From assembly GCF_018882055.1 (NCBI RefSeq), contig NZ_JACVPF010000001.1:1116001-1180000 (forward strand): DNA of 64,000 bases. The letters are read 5' to 3'. The position numbers and the translations under genes were made by a program. The notes under the pieces are model-generated. The model did no database searches, was not told where the DNA came from, and was given only the letters and a program-made list of their open reading frames with translations. Source of the stretch: Polynucleobacter sp. es-MAR-4. GTDB taxonomy: Bacteria; Pseudomonadota; Gammaproteobacteria; Burkholderiales; Burkholderiaceae. Positions 24,663 through 33,191 of this stretch are shown one piece after another. Each line of letters opens with the position of its first letter. The stretch's first letter is position 1.

Positions 24663-27600
24663 TTACTGCTGCTTAAATTTCTTCTGGTGGTGATCGGCAC
24701 CAATAAATAAGTACATCGCAGGCACCACGAAGAGCGTAAACAGAGTGCCGATCGACAATCCAGTAAAGATCACGATACCCATCGATTGACGGCCAGCAGC
24801 ACCGGCTCCAGAGGCGATCACTAGAGGCACTACGCCCAAGACCATCGCTGCAGTGGTCATCAAGATCGGACGTAAACGTACGCTACTAGCCTCTACGATG
24901 GCATCAAGCTTACTGCGTCCAGCCTCTTGCAATTCATTAGCAAACTCCACAATCAAAATACCGTGCTTACTAATCAGACCCATCAACGTAACAAGACCAA
25001 CCTGGGTATACACATTCAAAGTTGTAAATCCGAGATTGATAAATATGAGTGCGCCAAATAAAGCAAGCGGTACTGAAACCAAGATGACGATCGGATCTCG
25101 AAAACTCTCAAACTGTGCAGCCAGGACCAGGAACACAATTAAGATCGCAAAGAACATCGTCACCAAAAATCCACCAGACTCTGCCATGAACTGACGGGAT
25201 GGCCCAGCGTAATCCATGGTGTAACCATTCGGCGCCACCTCTTTTAAGGTTTGACGCATGAACTCTAGTAAATCCGCTTGAGAAATAAACGGCGTACTCA
25301 CACCAGAGATCGTTGCGGAGTTCAACTGCTGAAAGTGATTAATGGACTGAGGGACTACTTTTTGCTTAATTGTCGCTATGGTGCGCGCCTGAATCATTTG
25401 TCCACTTGGAGTGCGGATGTAGTAATCCAAGATTTGATCTGGATTTAAACGATCTACCTGCTTTACTTGCGGAATAACGCGATAGGAACGGCCAGCTACA
25501 GAGAAATAATTAACATAACCACCGCCCAAGGCAGCGGAGAGTGCGCTACCCACCTGCTGCTGAGTCATGCCCAATGCAGCCACTTTTTCACGATCGATTT
25601 CCAAAACGTCTTGCGGCTTATCAATCTTCAAATCTGAATCCACGAAGAAGAAATTGCCACTACGACGGGCCTTATCTAAAACGGCCTGAGATACTTCGTT
25701 AAGCTGCTCGTAAGACTCGGTAGTGTTGATTACCACTTGAACCGGTAAACCCTGTGCACCAGGCAAAGCTGGGAACTGGAAGGCTGCTACGCGAGCGCCT
25801 GCGATCGTATTCCACTTACTTTGCATATCTTCTTGGAACTTCGTGGCATTACGACTGCGTTGATCCCAATCCTTGAGTAATACACCACCAAAGCTACTGG
25901 TTGGACTGGTGATCTGGAACATCTGCTCATACTCAGGTTCTGCTGCAGATATTTGATAAATCTGATCAGCGTAAGTCTGCATCTGATTCACTGTACTGTT
26001 GGGTGGGCCCGAAGCCTGCATCAACACAATACCCTGGTCTTCTGTTGGCGCTAATTCAGCACGGGCAGTGGCGTAAAGGTAAGCGACTCCACCCAACAAA
26101 ATCACACCCATCACAATAATGACTTGCCAAGTACTCAAGAGCTCGCGCAAGGTGGTTTGATAACTGTGGTGTACCTTATCAAAAATCCGATCGATCTTTT
26201 GCACAAACGATGAAGCTTCTTGCTCTTCAGTAAAGATGCGTGAGCACATCATCGGAGAAAGCGTTAACGCAATCAATCCCGATACCGCTACGGCACTAGC
26301 CAAAGTAAAGGCAAATTCGGTAAAGAGCGCGCCCGTTAAACCGCCCTGGAAGCCAATTGGAATATAGACCGCGATCAACACAATCGTCATTGCCAAAATT
26401 GGACCACCCAATTCGCGTGCAGCAATTAAGGAGGCCTCCAGCGGAGACTTGCCTTCCTTCATGTGGCGGTCAACGTTCTCAACCACAATAATCGCATCAT
26501 CCACTACCAGGCCAATTGCAAGCACTAGGGCTAGTAGTGTTAGTAAGTTAATGGAGTAGCCCAATACCTGCATTAAGAAGAACGTGCCAATTAAAGAGAG
26601 TGGCATCGCAATCACAGGAACTGCAACTGCACGCGCACTTCCCAAGAAAAGGTAAATCACCACCGTCACAATTAACAGCGCTTCCAATAGGGTGGCTACC
26701 ACTTCATCAATCGAAGTAGTAATGAACTTAGTCGAGTCGTACACCACTTTGCCCGACATACCAGTTGGCAACTGCTTCTGTATATCTGGCACTGCGGCAC
26801 GAACACGCTCTGCCACATCAAGCAAGTTCGCCTGAGGCGCGACCTTGATGGCAATAAAGACTGAGCGCTTACCGCTAAATGCGACATTCGTGTTGTAGTC
26901 CTCGGACCCCATGCTCACGGTCGCCACTTGATCTAAATAGACAATATTGATGCCATCTTTTTTGACAACCAATTTGCGGAACTCATCGAGCGTGTGTAGA
27001 TCTGTACCAGCCACTAAATCGACAGCAACCATGTCGCCCTTAGTGCTACCCACCGCTGATAGATAGTTATTGGCAGCCATTGCGCTATAGACATCATCAG
27101 CACCCACACCAAGGCCAGCCATCTTCTCGCGATCTAGCCAAGCCCGCAGAGCAAACTTTCTACCACCAGTGATTTCAGCATTTTGGACGCCATCCACGGC
27201 ATCCAGCTTCGGTTTAACCACCCTCAATAGGTAATCGGTAATCGCATTATTCGGAATGTCATCGCTATAAAAGCCCATATACATCGCCGCAGTGGATTGA
27301 CCGATTTGTACAGTCAATATAGGCTGCTGAGCTTGTGGTGGCAGTTGATTCTTGACCGAACTAATCTGAGTTTGGATTTGCGTTAATGCTGCATTGGAGT
27401 CGTAGTTGAGCTTCAGAGTGGCGGTAATCGTCGAAAGACCACTCACACTCATCGATGACAAATAATCAATACCTTGAGACTGAGCAATTGCCGTCTCTAA
27501 TGGCTGCGTAATAAATCCTGCAATCGTTTCAGGATCGGCACCATAGTAGGCCGTCGTAATCGTCACAATCGCATTTTGGGTTTGCGGATACTGATTTACT

Positions 27601-27698
27601 GGCAAAGATCCAACTGCCTTCAAACCAAATACCAAGACAAGTGCGCTCACTACCAGCGAGAGCACTGGCCTACGAATAAATATGTCAGTCCAATTCAT
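24663..27698 (-). CDS. RND efflux transporter permease (HAE1 family)
   Basis: The proton-driven inner-membrane pump of a tripartite multidrug efflux system. It is 1011 residues with twelve predicted membrane helices and two large periplasmic loops. The N-terminal helix follows the standard FIRRPVLSLVVSALV start, and the proton-relay pair appears as VVDDAIIVVENVD in helix 4. The duplicate architecture of HAE1 pumps is complete. It is the last gene of the OMF-MFP-RND operon, seven bases after the adaptor gene. Substrate range cannot be read from the sequence; no local regulator is encoded. Confidence 0.93.
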   Translation of the reverse strand: MNWTDIFIRRPVLSLVVSALVLVFGLKAVGSLPVNQYPQTQNAIVTITTAYYGADPETIAGFITQPLETAIAQSQGIDYLSSMSVSGLSTITATLKLNYDSNAALTQIQTQISSVKNQLPPQAQQPILTVQIGQSTAAMYMGFYSDDIPNNAITDYLLRVVKPKLDAVDGVQNAEITGGRKFALRAWLDREKMAGLGVGADDVYSAMAANNYLSAVGSTKGDMVAVDLVAGTDLHTLDEFRKLVVKKDGINIVYLDQVATVSMGSEDYNTNVAFSGKRSVFIAIKVAPQANLLDVAERVRAAVPDIQKQLPTGMSGKVVYDSTKFITTSIDEVVATLLEALLIVTVVIYLFLGSARAVAVPVIAMPLSLIGTFFLMQVLGYSINLLTLLALVLAIGLVVDDAIIVVENVDRHMKEGKSPLEASLIAARELGGPILAMTIVLIAVYIPIGFQGGLTGALFTEFAFTLASAVAVSGLIALTLSPMMCSRIFTEEQEASSFVQKIDRIFDKVHHSYQTTLRELLSTWQVIIVMGVILLGGVAYLYATARAELAPTEDQGIVLMQASGPPNSTVNQMQTYADQIYQISAAEPEYEQMFQITSPTSSFGGVLLKDWDQRSRNATKFQEDMQSKWNTIAGARVAAFQFPALPGAQGLPVQVVINTTESYEQLNEVSQAVLDKARRSGNFFFVDSDLKIDKPQDVLEIDREKVAALGMTQQQVGSALSAALGGGYVNYFSVAGRSYRVIPQVKQVDRLNPDQILDYYIRTPSGQMIQARTIATIKQKVVPQSINHFQQLNSATISGVSTPFISQADLLEFMRQTLKEVAPNGYTMDYAGPSRQFMAESGGFLVTMFFAILIVFLVLAAQFESFRDPIVILVSVPLALFGALIFINLGFTTLNVYTQVGLVTLMGLISKHGILIVEFANELQEAGRSKLDAIVEASSVRLRPILMTTAAMVLGVVPLVIASGAGAAGRQSMGIVIFTGLSIGTLFTLFVVPAMYLFIGADHHQKKFKQQ

Positions 27699-27705
27699 CT
27701 AGGAC

Positions 27706-29037
27706 TTATTCCTGTGGCTGCGGGTTTGGTGAATTAGACGGCAGCACCTTATTGTTCACAATCAATGGAGTACCGTTCTTGAGCTTGAGCTGACCACTAG
27801 TGACCACTGTCGCACCCTCCTCAACCCCCTTGAGGATTGCCACTTGATCGCCACGCGTTAGGCCTGTAGTTACAAAAACCTGTTGAGCCTCAAGCGCAGG
27901 TTTGCCCTGCTTATCCTTTTTACCAGTTGGTTTAGCAATAAAGACTGTGGAGCCATACGGGTTATAAGTCACCGCAGTTTGAGGCAAGGTCAGCAACTTC
28001 ACTTCTTCACCCAACTTAATATTCACGTTAGCAAACATGCCCGGCAAAATCTTTTTATCTGGATTGGCCAACTGAGCCTCGATCTGAATATTGCGAGTAT
28101 TTGTATCCACTTTAGGACTCACGGCAGTAACCTTGCCAGTAAAGCTTGTACCTTTGAATGCATCAGTCGTCACCACAATTTCTTGGCCAACCTGAATCTG
28201 TTCAGCATTACTCTGCGGGAGATTGAAATCCACAAAAATTGGATCCAAGGTTTGGAGAGTGAGTAACTTATCGCCTGGATTAACGTATTGACCAGGGTTA
28301 ATCATCACGATGCCGACACGGCCACTAAAAGGGGCTTTCAAATTCTTCTTCGCGACTAAAGCCGTTTGCTGCTCTACCTGAGCCTGCTTTGACTTTGCAT
28401 CTGCTTTGCTGGTGTCGAATACGTTCTTACTAATCGCCTGAATTTCTAATTGCTGTCTATCGCGCTCATTAATTACTTTAGCCAAATCTGCCAACGCTTT
28501 TAATGAATTGAGTTGTGCAACATCTGAGGCGTCATTTAATTTAATCAGCAAATCACCTTCCTTGACATCCATGCCGGATTTAATAGGCACGGTTTGTACT
28601 AAACCACCAATTTCAGTGCTGAGCTCTACACCCCTAAATGCGCGGATATTACCAACGCTAGATAGCTTGGGTTGCCATGCTGTTGCTTCCACCACCATCG
28701 TCGAGACCGTTGCTGGCGGCAAACCCATACCAGCAATGAAATGCTTAATCATGAATGTCTTGAGTTGATTAAACCCAAAAATCAAACCCAATAACAAAAA
28801 TACGCCGCACAACATAATGGTCATGCGTCGACCCAAAGGCGTCATTGATTGCAGTTTGGCATTAGCCTTACTCCGCAGAAAGCGTTCGCGTAAGCGTACC
28901 CATACACCTTTCGCCTTTTCCCAAAGAGCGATAAGTCTCTCGCGAAGCTTCCATTCCACTGCCTTCGCACGCATCCAAGCCCACAAGGCAAGTGCCGCTG
29001 CAGTCACTTTGGTTTTAATTGTTTCCAGAAGTTTCAT
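27706..29037 (-). CDS. RND periplasmic adaptor (membrane fusion protein) with long N-terminal extension
   Basis: Links the pump to the outer-membrane channel. From about residue 110 it has the barrel-sandwich, helical hairpin and beta-barrel domains of HlyD/AcrA proteins (KAPFSGRVGIVMINPGQYV is the lipoyl-domain return, quoted as two parts: KAPFSGRVG and NPGQYV). The anchor is an uncleaved membrane helix at about 72-90. Unusually, about 70 residues precede it, rich in Trp, Arg, Lys and Leu, with the repeated motif LRER followed by L or F; this part would lie in the cytoplasm. An ATG at 28845 would remove it, but I see no ribosome-binding site there. The gene overlaps the OMF gene by 23 bp. 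Confidence 0.88.
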   Translation of the reverse strand: MKLLETIKTKVTAAALALWAWMRAKAVEWKLRERLIALWEKAKGVWVRLRERFLRSKANAKLQSMTPLGRRMTIMLCGVFLLLGLIFGFNQLKTFMIKHFIAGMGLPPATVSTMVVEATAWQPKLSSVGNIRAFRGVELSTEIGGLVQTVPIKSGMDVKEGDLLIKLNDASDVAQLNSLKALADLAKVINERDRQQLEIQAISKNVFDTSKADAKSKQAQVEQQTALVAKKNLKAPFSGRVGIVMINPGQYVNPGDKLLTLQTLDPIFVDFNLPQSNAEQIQVGQEIVVTTDAFKGTSFTGKVTAVSPKVDTNTRNIQIEAQLANPDKKILPGMFANVNIKLGEEVKLLTLPQTAVTYNPYGSTVFIAKPTGKKDKQGKPALEAQQVFVTTGLTRGDQVAILKGVEEGATVVTSGQLKLKNGTPLIVNNKVLPSNSPNPQPQE

Positions 29038-30550
29038 TTTGATCTTTGTTCGCTATGGCTTTTGGTTGAAAGGCTGGGCCGGTACGATTCCACCAGCCGC
29101 CGCCTAGTGCTGCAAATAATGCTGCTGTATCAGAGAACCGGGTAGCCTGAGCAGAAACCGATTTGACTTTAGCAATTTGATATTGATTTTGGTAGTAGAG
29201 AACAGCCAAGTAACTTGCAGTACCTAACTTATATTGCTGCTGAACCAACTCCAGCGTTTCATAAGCGTATCGCTCTGCATCCGATGCAGACTTCAATGCC
29301 TGGGCACCAGTCTCTAGTGCACGCAAAGAATCAGCCACCTCTTGGAACGCCTTGAGCACAGTTGCTTGATATTGGAAAACTGCTTGTTCATAATTAGCAA
29401 TAGCGCCACGACGTTGTGCCAATAATTGCCCACCCTGAAAGAGCGGCTGGAAGACGCCACCAGCAACTGACCATAATGCTGCGTTAGGCCCAAACAGTGC
29501 GCTACTAGTGAGCGCCGCAGAACCGACGGCGCCAGTGATATTAAATTGTGGCAATAAATTTGCAGTGGCTACGCCTACCAAAGCATTAGTAGCCTTAAGC
29601 TGCGCTTCTGCAGCACGAACGTCTGGGCGTTGTCGCACCAGACTGGATGGGATGGACAACGGTAACTTTTCTGGCAAATGCAAAGACTTTAAATCGAATT
29701 TAGTGATGTTGGCATTACTAGGCAACTCGCCCACCAATACCGCTAACTGATTACGCGCAAAGGACAGATTGCGTTCGTATGTAAATAAATCGACTTGAGA
29801 GTTAGATACCAAAGTTCTTTGCGATGTCACATCAACTCGAGATACTGTGCCAATTACTAATTGCTTCTCTGTTACTTCAGCCAAATTGGTTTGCGCTTTT
29901 AGAATTTCTTCAGTGGCTTGCATTTGTGCACGGAGTGCAGCTTCACGTACAGCACTAGTCACAATATTGGCCGTTAAAGACAGGTATGCGCCTTCTAACT
30001 GAAACTGGGCAATTTCTGCTTGTGCTCTCGCCCCCTCAACGGCACGACGCGCACCACCAAAAACATCAAGCTTATAGGTGACGTTTACGGAAGCGTTATA
30101 GAGATTGTAGGTATCGGAGCCATAAGGCAATCCATAAATAGCTGACGGCTGTAACTGGCGTGTAGCGTTACCACCTAGCCCAACTGCTGGGAAGTATTGA
30201 CCACCAATTTGTGCGCTGACATTTTCTTGACTGGAACGCAAGGCAGCGTCAGCTGCACCTAAGTTCGGGTTCTGTTGCAAAGCTTTTTTGATCAATAAAT
30301 CCAGCTCGGGAGATTTAAATAATTCCCACCACTGAGCCTCAATATCGGCACCCTCAACAAACTCTTGATCAGTTCCACCGGGCACCCCCGGTGCAGTAGC
30401 CAATTTCTGTGAAAGTGCGGTTTCGGTATATCGAGATGTATTTGGAGCATCAGGCTGCTTGAAGTCAGGACCAACAGCACACGCAGAGAGAAACCCCGCG
30501 GATAACAACGGAAGCCAACGCAAAATAAAGAATTCTTTTGAACCAAACAT
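29015..30550 (-). CDS. RND outer-membrane channel lipoprotein (NodT/OprM family)
   Basis: The TolC-like outer-membrane exit duct of the efflux system. From the ATG at 30550 it is 511 residues, with signal peptide and lipobox LSAC, then AVGPDFKQP, typical of NodT-type lipoproteins, and two OEP repeats. The frame stays open to 30667, but that would put about 39 polar residues before the signal and start upstream of the predicted promoter. A TTG at 30562 close to AAGGA is an alternative to the ATG, whose spacing to AAGGA is long (15 nt). Confidence 0.87.
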   Translation of the reverse strand: MFGSKEFFILRWLPLLSAGFLSACAVGPDFKQPDAPNTSRYTETALSQKLATAPGVPGGTDQEFVEGADIEAQWWELFKSPELDLLIKKALQQNPNLGAADAALRSSQENVSAQIGGQYFPAVGLGGNATRQLQPSAIYGLPYGSDTYNLYNASVNVTYKLDVFGGARRAVEGARAQAEIAQFQLEGAYLSLTANIVTSAVREAALRAQMQATEEILKAQTNLAEVTEKQLVIGTVSRVDVTSQRTLVSNSQVDLFTYERNLSFARNQLAVLVGELPSNANITKFDLKSLHLPEKLPLSIPSSLVRQRPDVRAAEAQLKATNALVGVATANLLPQFNITGAVGSAALTSSALFGPNAALWSVAGGVFQPLFQGGQLLAQRRGAIANYEQAVFQYQATVLKAFQEVADSLRALETGAQALKSASDAERYAYETLELVQQQYKLGTASYLAVLYYQNQYQIAKVKSVSAQATRFSDTAALFAALGGGWWNRTGPAFQPKAIANKDQNETSGNN

Positions 30551-30588
30551 GTACTGTGACAAATTTCCTTTTCTACAGCTGATATTTG

Positions 30589-30618
30589 AACATACTTTTT
30601 CAATCCAGTCTGTGTAAA
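30589..30618 (-). promoter_or_regulatory. Predicted sigma-70 promoter of the efflux operon
   Basis: On the minus strand TTTACA (30618-30613), an 18-bp spacer and TATGTT (30594-30589). The predicted transcript start near 30582 gives a leader of about 30 nt and supports the short start of the outer-membrane gene. Confidence 0.4.
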
Positions 30619-30695
30619 GCCTTGATTTAACTAATGAATTTTGTTCACAGCTAAGCGTAGAAGTCAAACGGATTTTTTAGGCTGCAGCCACATTC

Positions 30696-31559
30696 TTAAT
30701 GAGCAATTTTTCCAAAATTTCCGCTATTGAAATCCTGCATTGCCCGAGCAATTTCTTCTTTGGTATTCATGACGAATGGGCCGTAGCCCACGATAGACTC
30801 ATTAATCGGCTCGCCGCTCAGTAGCAATGCAATGGAATCCTCCAGCACATTAACTTGAATATCCCGACCCTGATTGCCAAACATCAGCATCTGGGCATCC
30901 TTGGCCACCACGCCCTCACCAGCCTCGACGGCACCCTTCAGCACAACTAGGGAAGTATTCCAACCCTCAGGCACAGGAATAGTTGTTGAACCCTTCTTCA
31001 ACTTCAAATCAATCACATTGAGAGGGGTAAAGGTATTGGCTGGCCCTGTATGGCCATCAAACTCTCCAGCAATGATGCGCGCTTGTCCTGCGCCATTCTT
31101 CAAATCAATCGCAGGAATCTGTTTATCCAGAATGGCTTGATAGCCAGGCTTAGTCATTTTGAGTTTTGCTGGCAAATTCACCCACAACTGCACCATATTT
31201 AGATTGCCACCATTTTTGGCGAAGTCTTCAGAATGAAACTCTTCATGCAAGATGCCAGAGCCGGCGGTCATCCACTGAACATCTCCAGGACCAATAGTAC
31301 CGCCCTGACCTGTTGAATCTTTATGAGCTACCTCACCTTCGTAAACAATGGTGACTGTTTCAAATCCACGATGAGGGTGCGAGCCCACGCCTTTACGCTC
31401 AGTTGTTGGGGGAAACTCTGCTGGACCCGCATAGTCCAACATCAAGAATGGACTCATTTGCTTTCCCAGGTCTTGATAGAAGAATAGGGTGCGCACAGGA
31501 AATCCATCGCCCACCCAGTGTCCTCGATCATTACCTTGCAAACCAATGAGTTTTTTCAT
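30696..31559 (-). CDS. Pirin family protein
   Basis: A two-cupin protein of 287 residues. All four metal ligands of the N-terminal cupin are present: H61 and H63 in SHPHRGFETVT, H105 and E107 in GILHEEF. Bacterial pirins of this type can act as quercetin 2,3-dioxygenases or redox-sensing regulators; the in vivo role is unknown. It ends the marR-doxX-wrbA-pirin run, and such pirin/WrbA/DoxX groupings are common in redox and electrophile stress operons. Confidence 0.88.
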   Translation of the reverse strand: MKKLIGLQGNDRGHWVGDGFPVRTLFFYQDLGKQMSPFLMLDYAGPAEFPPTTERKGVGSHPHRGFETVTIVYEGEVAHKDSTGQGGTIGPGDVQWMTAGSGILHEEFHSEDFAKNGGNLNMVQLWVNLPAKLKMTKPGYQAILDKQIPAIDLKNGAGQARIIAGEFDGHTGPANTFTPLNVIDLKLKKGSTTIPVPEGWNTSLVVLKGAVEAGEGVVAKDAQMLMFGNQGRDIQVNVLEDSIALLLSGEPINESIVGYGPFVMNTKEEIARAMQDFNSGNFGKIAH

Positions 31560-31589
31560 GATTCCCCCAATTTCTTTCAGATAAAAAGC

Positions 31590-32147
31590 TTACTTAGCTT
31601 TAAGTTCAGCGGCAATCTTGGCAATACGCTCACCATAGAGACGTGCTGTTTCTAAATCGCCCACATTTACCTCATCAGTACTTGCGTCTGAAGGAGTCTG
31701 CATCATCGCACCAGCAGAAGAGCCAACATAGTTCACATCATCACGCTTCGCGGCTTTGGAGTTCGAAGGCATTAAACCAGTGCCAACCCAGATACCTGAA
31801 TGCTGCATTGCCAGAGTGAAGAAGTAATGCAAGGTGGAGTGCTTATCACCATTCATCGTGGCAGAGTTTGTGAAACCACCGAATACTTTGTCTTTCCATT
31901 GCTGTGAAAACCATTGCTTAGAACTGGCATCAGCGAACTTCTTAAACTGCCAGCTTACTGTGCCCATATAGGTTGGCGAACCAAATACGATGGCATTAGC
32001 AGTATTGAGAATTTCCCACTGCGCATCAGTAATATTGCCTTCGGAATCAATGGCTATTAGCGTGCCATTTGCTCCCTTAGATAGGGCTTCAGCTTGTTTA
32101 ACTGTGTGGCCATATCCACTATGAAATACAACGGCTACTTTAGTCAT
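31590..32147 (-). CDS. Flavodoxin-fold NAD(P)H:quinone oxidoreductase (WrbA-like)
   Basis: A 185-residue FMN flavoprotein. The phosphate-binding loop HSGYGHTVKQAEAL (9-22) and the FGSPTYMGTVSWQFKKF segment are typical of WrbA-like quinone reductases, which perform two-electron quinone reduction and avoid semiquinone radicals. Its position behind a MarR repressor and next to DoxX and pirin supports a quinone or electrophile detoxification role. Confidence 0.85.
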   Translation of the reverse strand: MTKVAVVFHSGYGHTVKQAEALSKGANGTLIAIDSEGNITDAQWEILNTANAIVFGSPTYMGTVSWQFKKFADASSKQWFSQQWKDKVFGGFTNSATMNGDKHSTLHYFFTLAMQHSGIWVGTGLMPSNSKAAKRDDVNYVGSSAGAMMQTPSDASTDEVNVGDLETARLYGERIAKIAAELKAK

Positions 32148-32171
32148 GATCTTTTCCTTTAATGAATGAAA

Positions 32172-32582
32172 TTACTTCGCTGCTTTACGACCATCAATAC
32201 TGAATCTACCAGCACCAGTAGAAGCCAACACCAATAAACCACCCATTACCGCAATGTTCTTAAAGAATAGCAATTGAGCGATAAATACTGCATCTGCTGG
32301 AGCAGCCCAAAATGCATGCCCAGTAGCAGCAGCGATTAAAGTAAAGATCGCCATGATCACTGCAACGATACGTGTCTGAAAACCTACGATCAATGCAATG
32401 CTTCCCAAAACTTCAATCACAATTGTTGCTACCAATGCGAATACTGGAGCTGTAATACCCAAAGAAGCGAAGTAGCCTAATGTTCCCTCAAATCCAGCAA
32501 TCTTTCCCAAACCTGCCGGTAAAAATAGTGCAACGATAAGCAATCGACCAACGAGGTTAAGCATGCTTTGATATGTGTTCAT
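32172..32582 (-). CDS. DoxX family membrane protein
   Basis: A 136-residue protein with four predicted membrane helices. The DoxX-type N-terminus reads GRLLIVALFLPAGLGKIAGFEGT and is followed by PVFALVATIVIEVLGSIALIVGF. Family members form membrane redox complexes with thiol or quinone partners (for example mycobacterial MRC), but most are uncharacterised. It is the first gene after marR (35-bp gap). Confidence 0.88.
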   Translation of the reverse strand: MNTYQSMLNLVGRLLIVALFLPAGLGKIAGFEGTLGYFASLGITAPVFALVATIVIEVLGSIALIVGFQTRIVAVIMAIFTLIAAATGHAFWAAPADAVFIAQLLFFKNIAVMGGLLVLASTGAGRFSIDGRKAAK

Positions 32583-32617
32583 GTAATGTTCCTTTGTAAT
32601 GTTTACTGAAAAATTGT

Positions 32618-33034
32618 TTAATTAAAAATTGCTTTTACTTCTTTTAAAACCATTACCGCTTGTTCTAATTCTTTTTTGGTGAGCTTGCTAAACGCCTTGC
32701 CGAGGTATTCCACATGCTCCGGAAATACCTTCTTAAATAATTTGTCGCCAGACTTTGAGAGGCCAATCTTGTAACTACGGCCGTCTTCAACGTTCAGAAA
32801 CTTTTCAATTAAGCCTTTCGCCTCGAGCCTTTCTAAAACACCCGTCATAGTGCCTTTAGAAACTAGTGTCTTCTCACCCAATTCCTTACAAGTCATTGGG
32901 GGCTGATTACCTAAGGTCGCCACAATGTCAAACTGGGTTGTGGTTAAGCCCATCTCTTTAATATGCGCTCCAGAGTGAGCCTCAAAGGCCTGATAGGCCT
33001 GAACTAATTCCTTAACGAGGGATAGGTGATTCAT
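32618..33034 (-). CDS. MarR family transcriptional regulator
   Basis: A 138-residue winged-helix repressor with the helix-turn-helix/wing block LVSKGTMTGVLERLEAKGLIEK (about 76-97; quoted here as LVSKGTMTGVLERL and GLIEK) and DGRSYKIGLS in the wing. No redox-active cysteine stands out: one Cys lies in MTCKELGEKT, so direct thiol sensing is possible but unproven. It probably represses itself and the downstream doxX-wrbA-pirin genes through the repeats embedded in its promoter. Confidence 0.9.
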   Translation of the reverse strand: MNHLSLVKELVQAYQAFEAHSGAHIKEMGLTTTQFDIVATLGNQPPMTCKELGEKTLVSKGTMTGVLERLEAKGLIEKFLNVEDGRSYKIGLSKSGDKLFKKVFPEHVEYLGKAFSKLTKKELEQAVMVLKEVKAIFN

Positions 33035-33061
33035 TTCATTACCTCAATTTAGTCTGTATGC

Positions 33062-33095
33062 GTACTAGTTTAGTACTAGTTCGTACTAATTGCAA
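33062..33095 (-). promoter_or_regulatory. marR promoter with embedded repeat operator
   Basis: A promoter reads TTGCAA (33095-33090), exactly 17 bp, TAAACT (33072-33067) on the minus strand. Three direct GTACTA[G/A]TT copies on the plus strand (33062-33070, 33073-33081, 33083-33091) recur every 10-11 bp, overlapping the spacer and both promoter elements. Within them TTAGTAC-N6-GTACTAA (33070-33089) is an inverted repeat. The layout fits repressor binding that blocks RNA polymerase. Confidence 0.7.
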
Positions 33096-33118
33096 GACCC
33101 TACAGAATCAAGGGAATA

Positions 33119-33147
33119 AACCCAGTTGATTGGATTACGCCTGGGTT
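33119..33147 (-). terminator. Possible terminator after glmS
   Basis: On the minus strand AACCCAG (33147-33141) pairs with CTGGGTT (33125-33119) across a 15-nt loop, then TATT. It lies in the 157-bp gap between glmS and marR. The T-tract is short. Confidence 0.4.
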
Positions 33148-33191
33148 AATGAAGTTACTTGGAATTTTGAGGTGAATCCACCCCAGAGAAA

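Noticed and set aside
30551..30667. Outer-membrane channel start at 30667
   Set aside because: It lies upstream of the predicted promoter and adds about 39 residues unlike a signal peptide before the lipoprotein signal.
33035..33191. glmS ribozyme
   Set aside because: It would lie upstream of glmS, not downstream; glmS here overlaps glmU by one base and has no leader.
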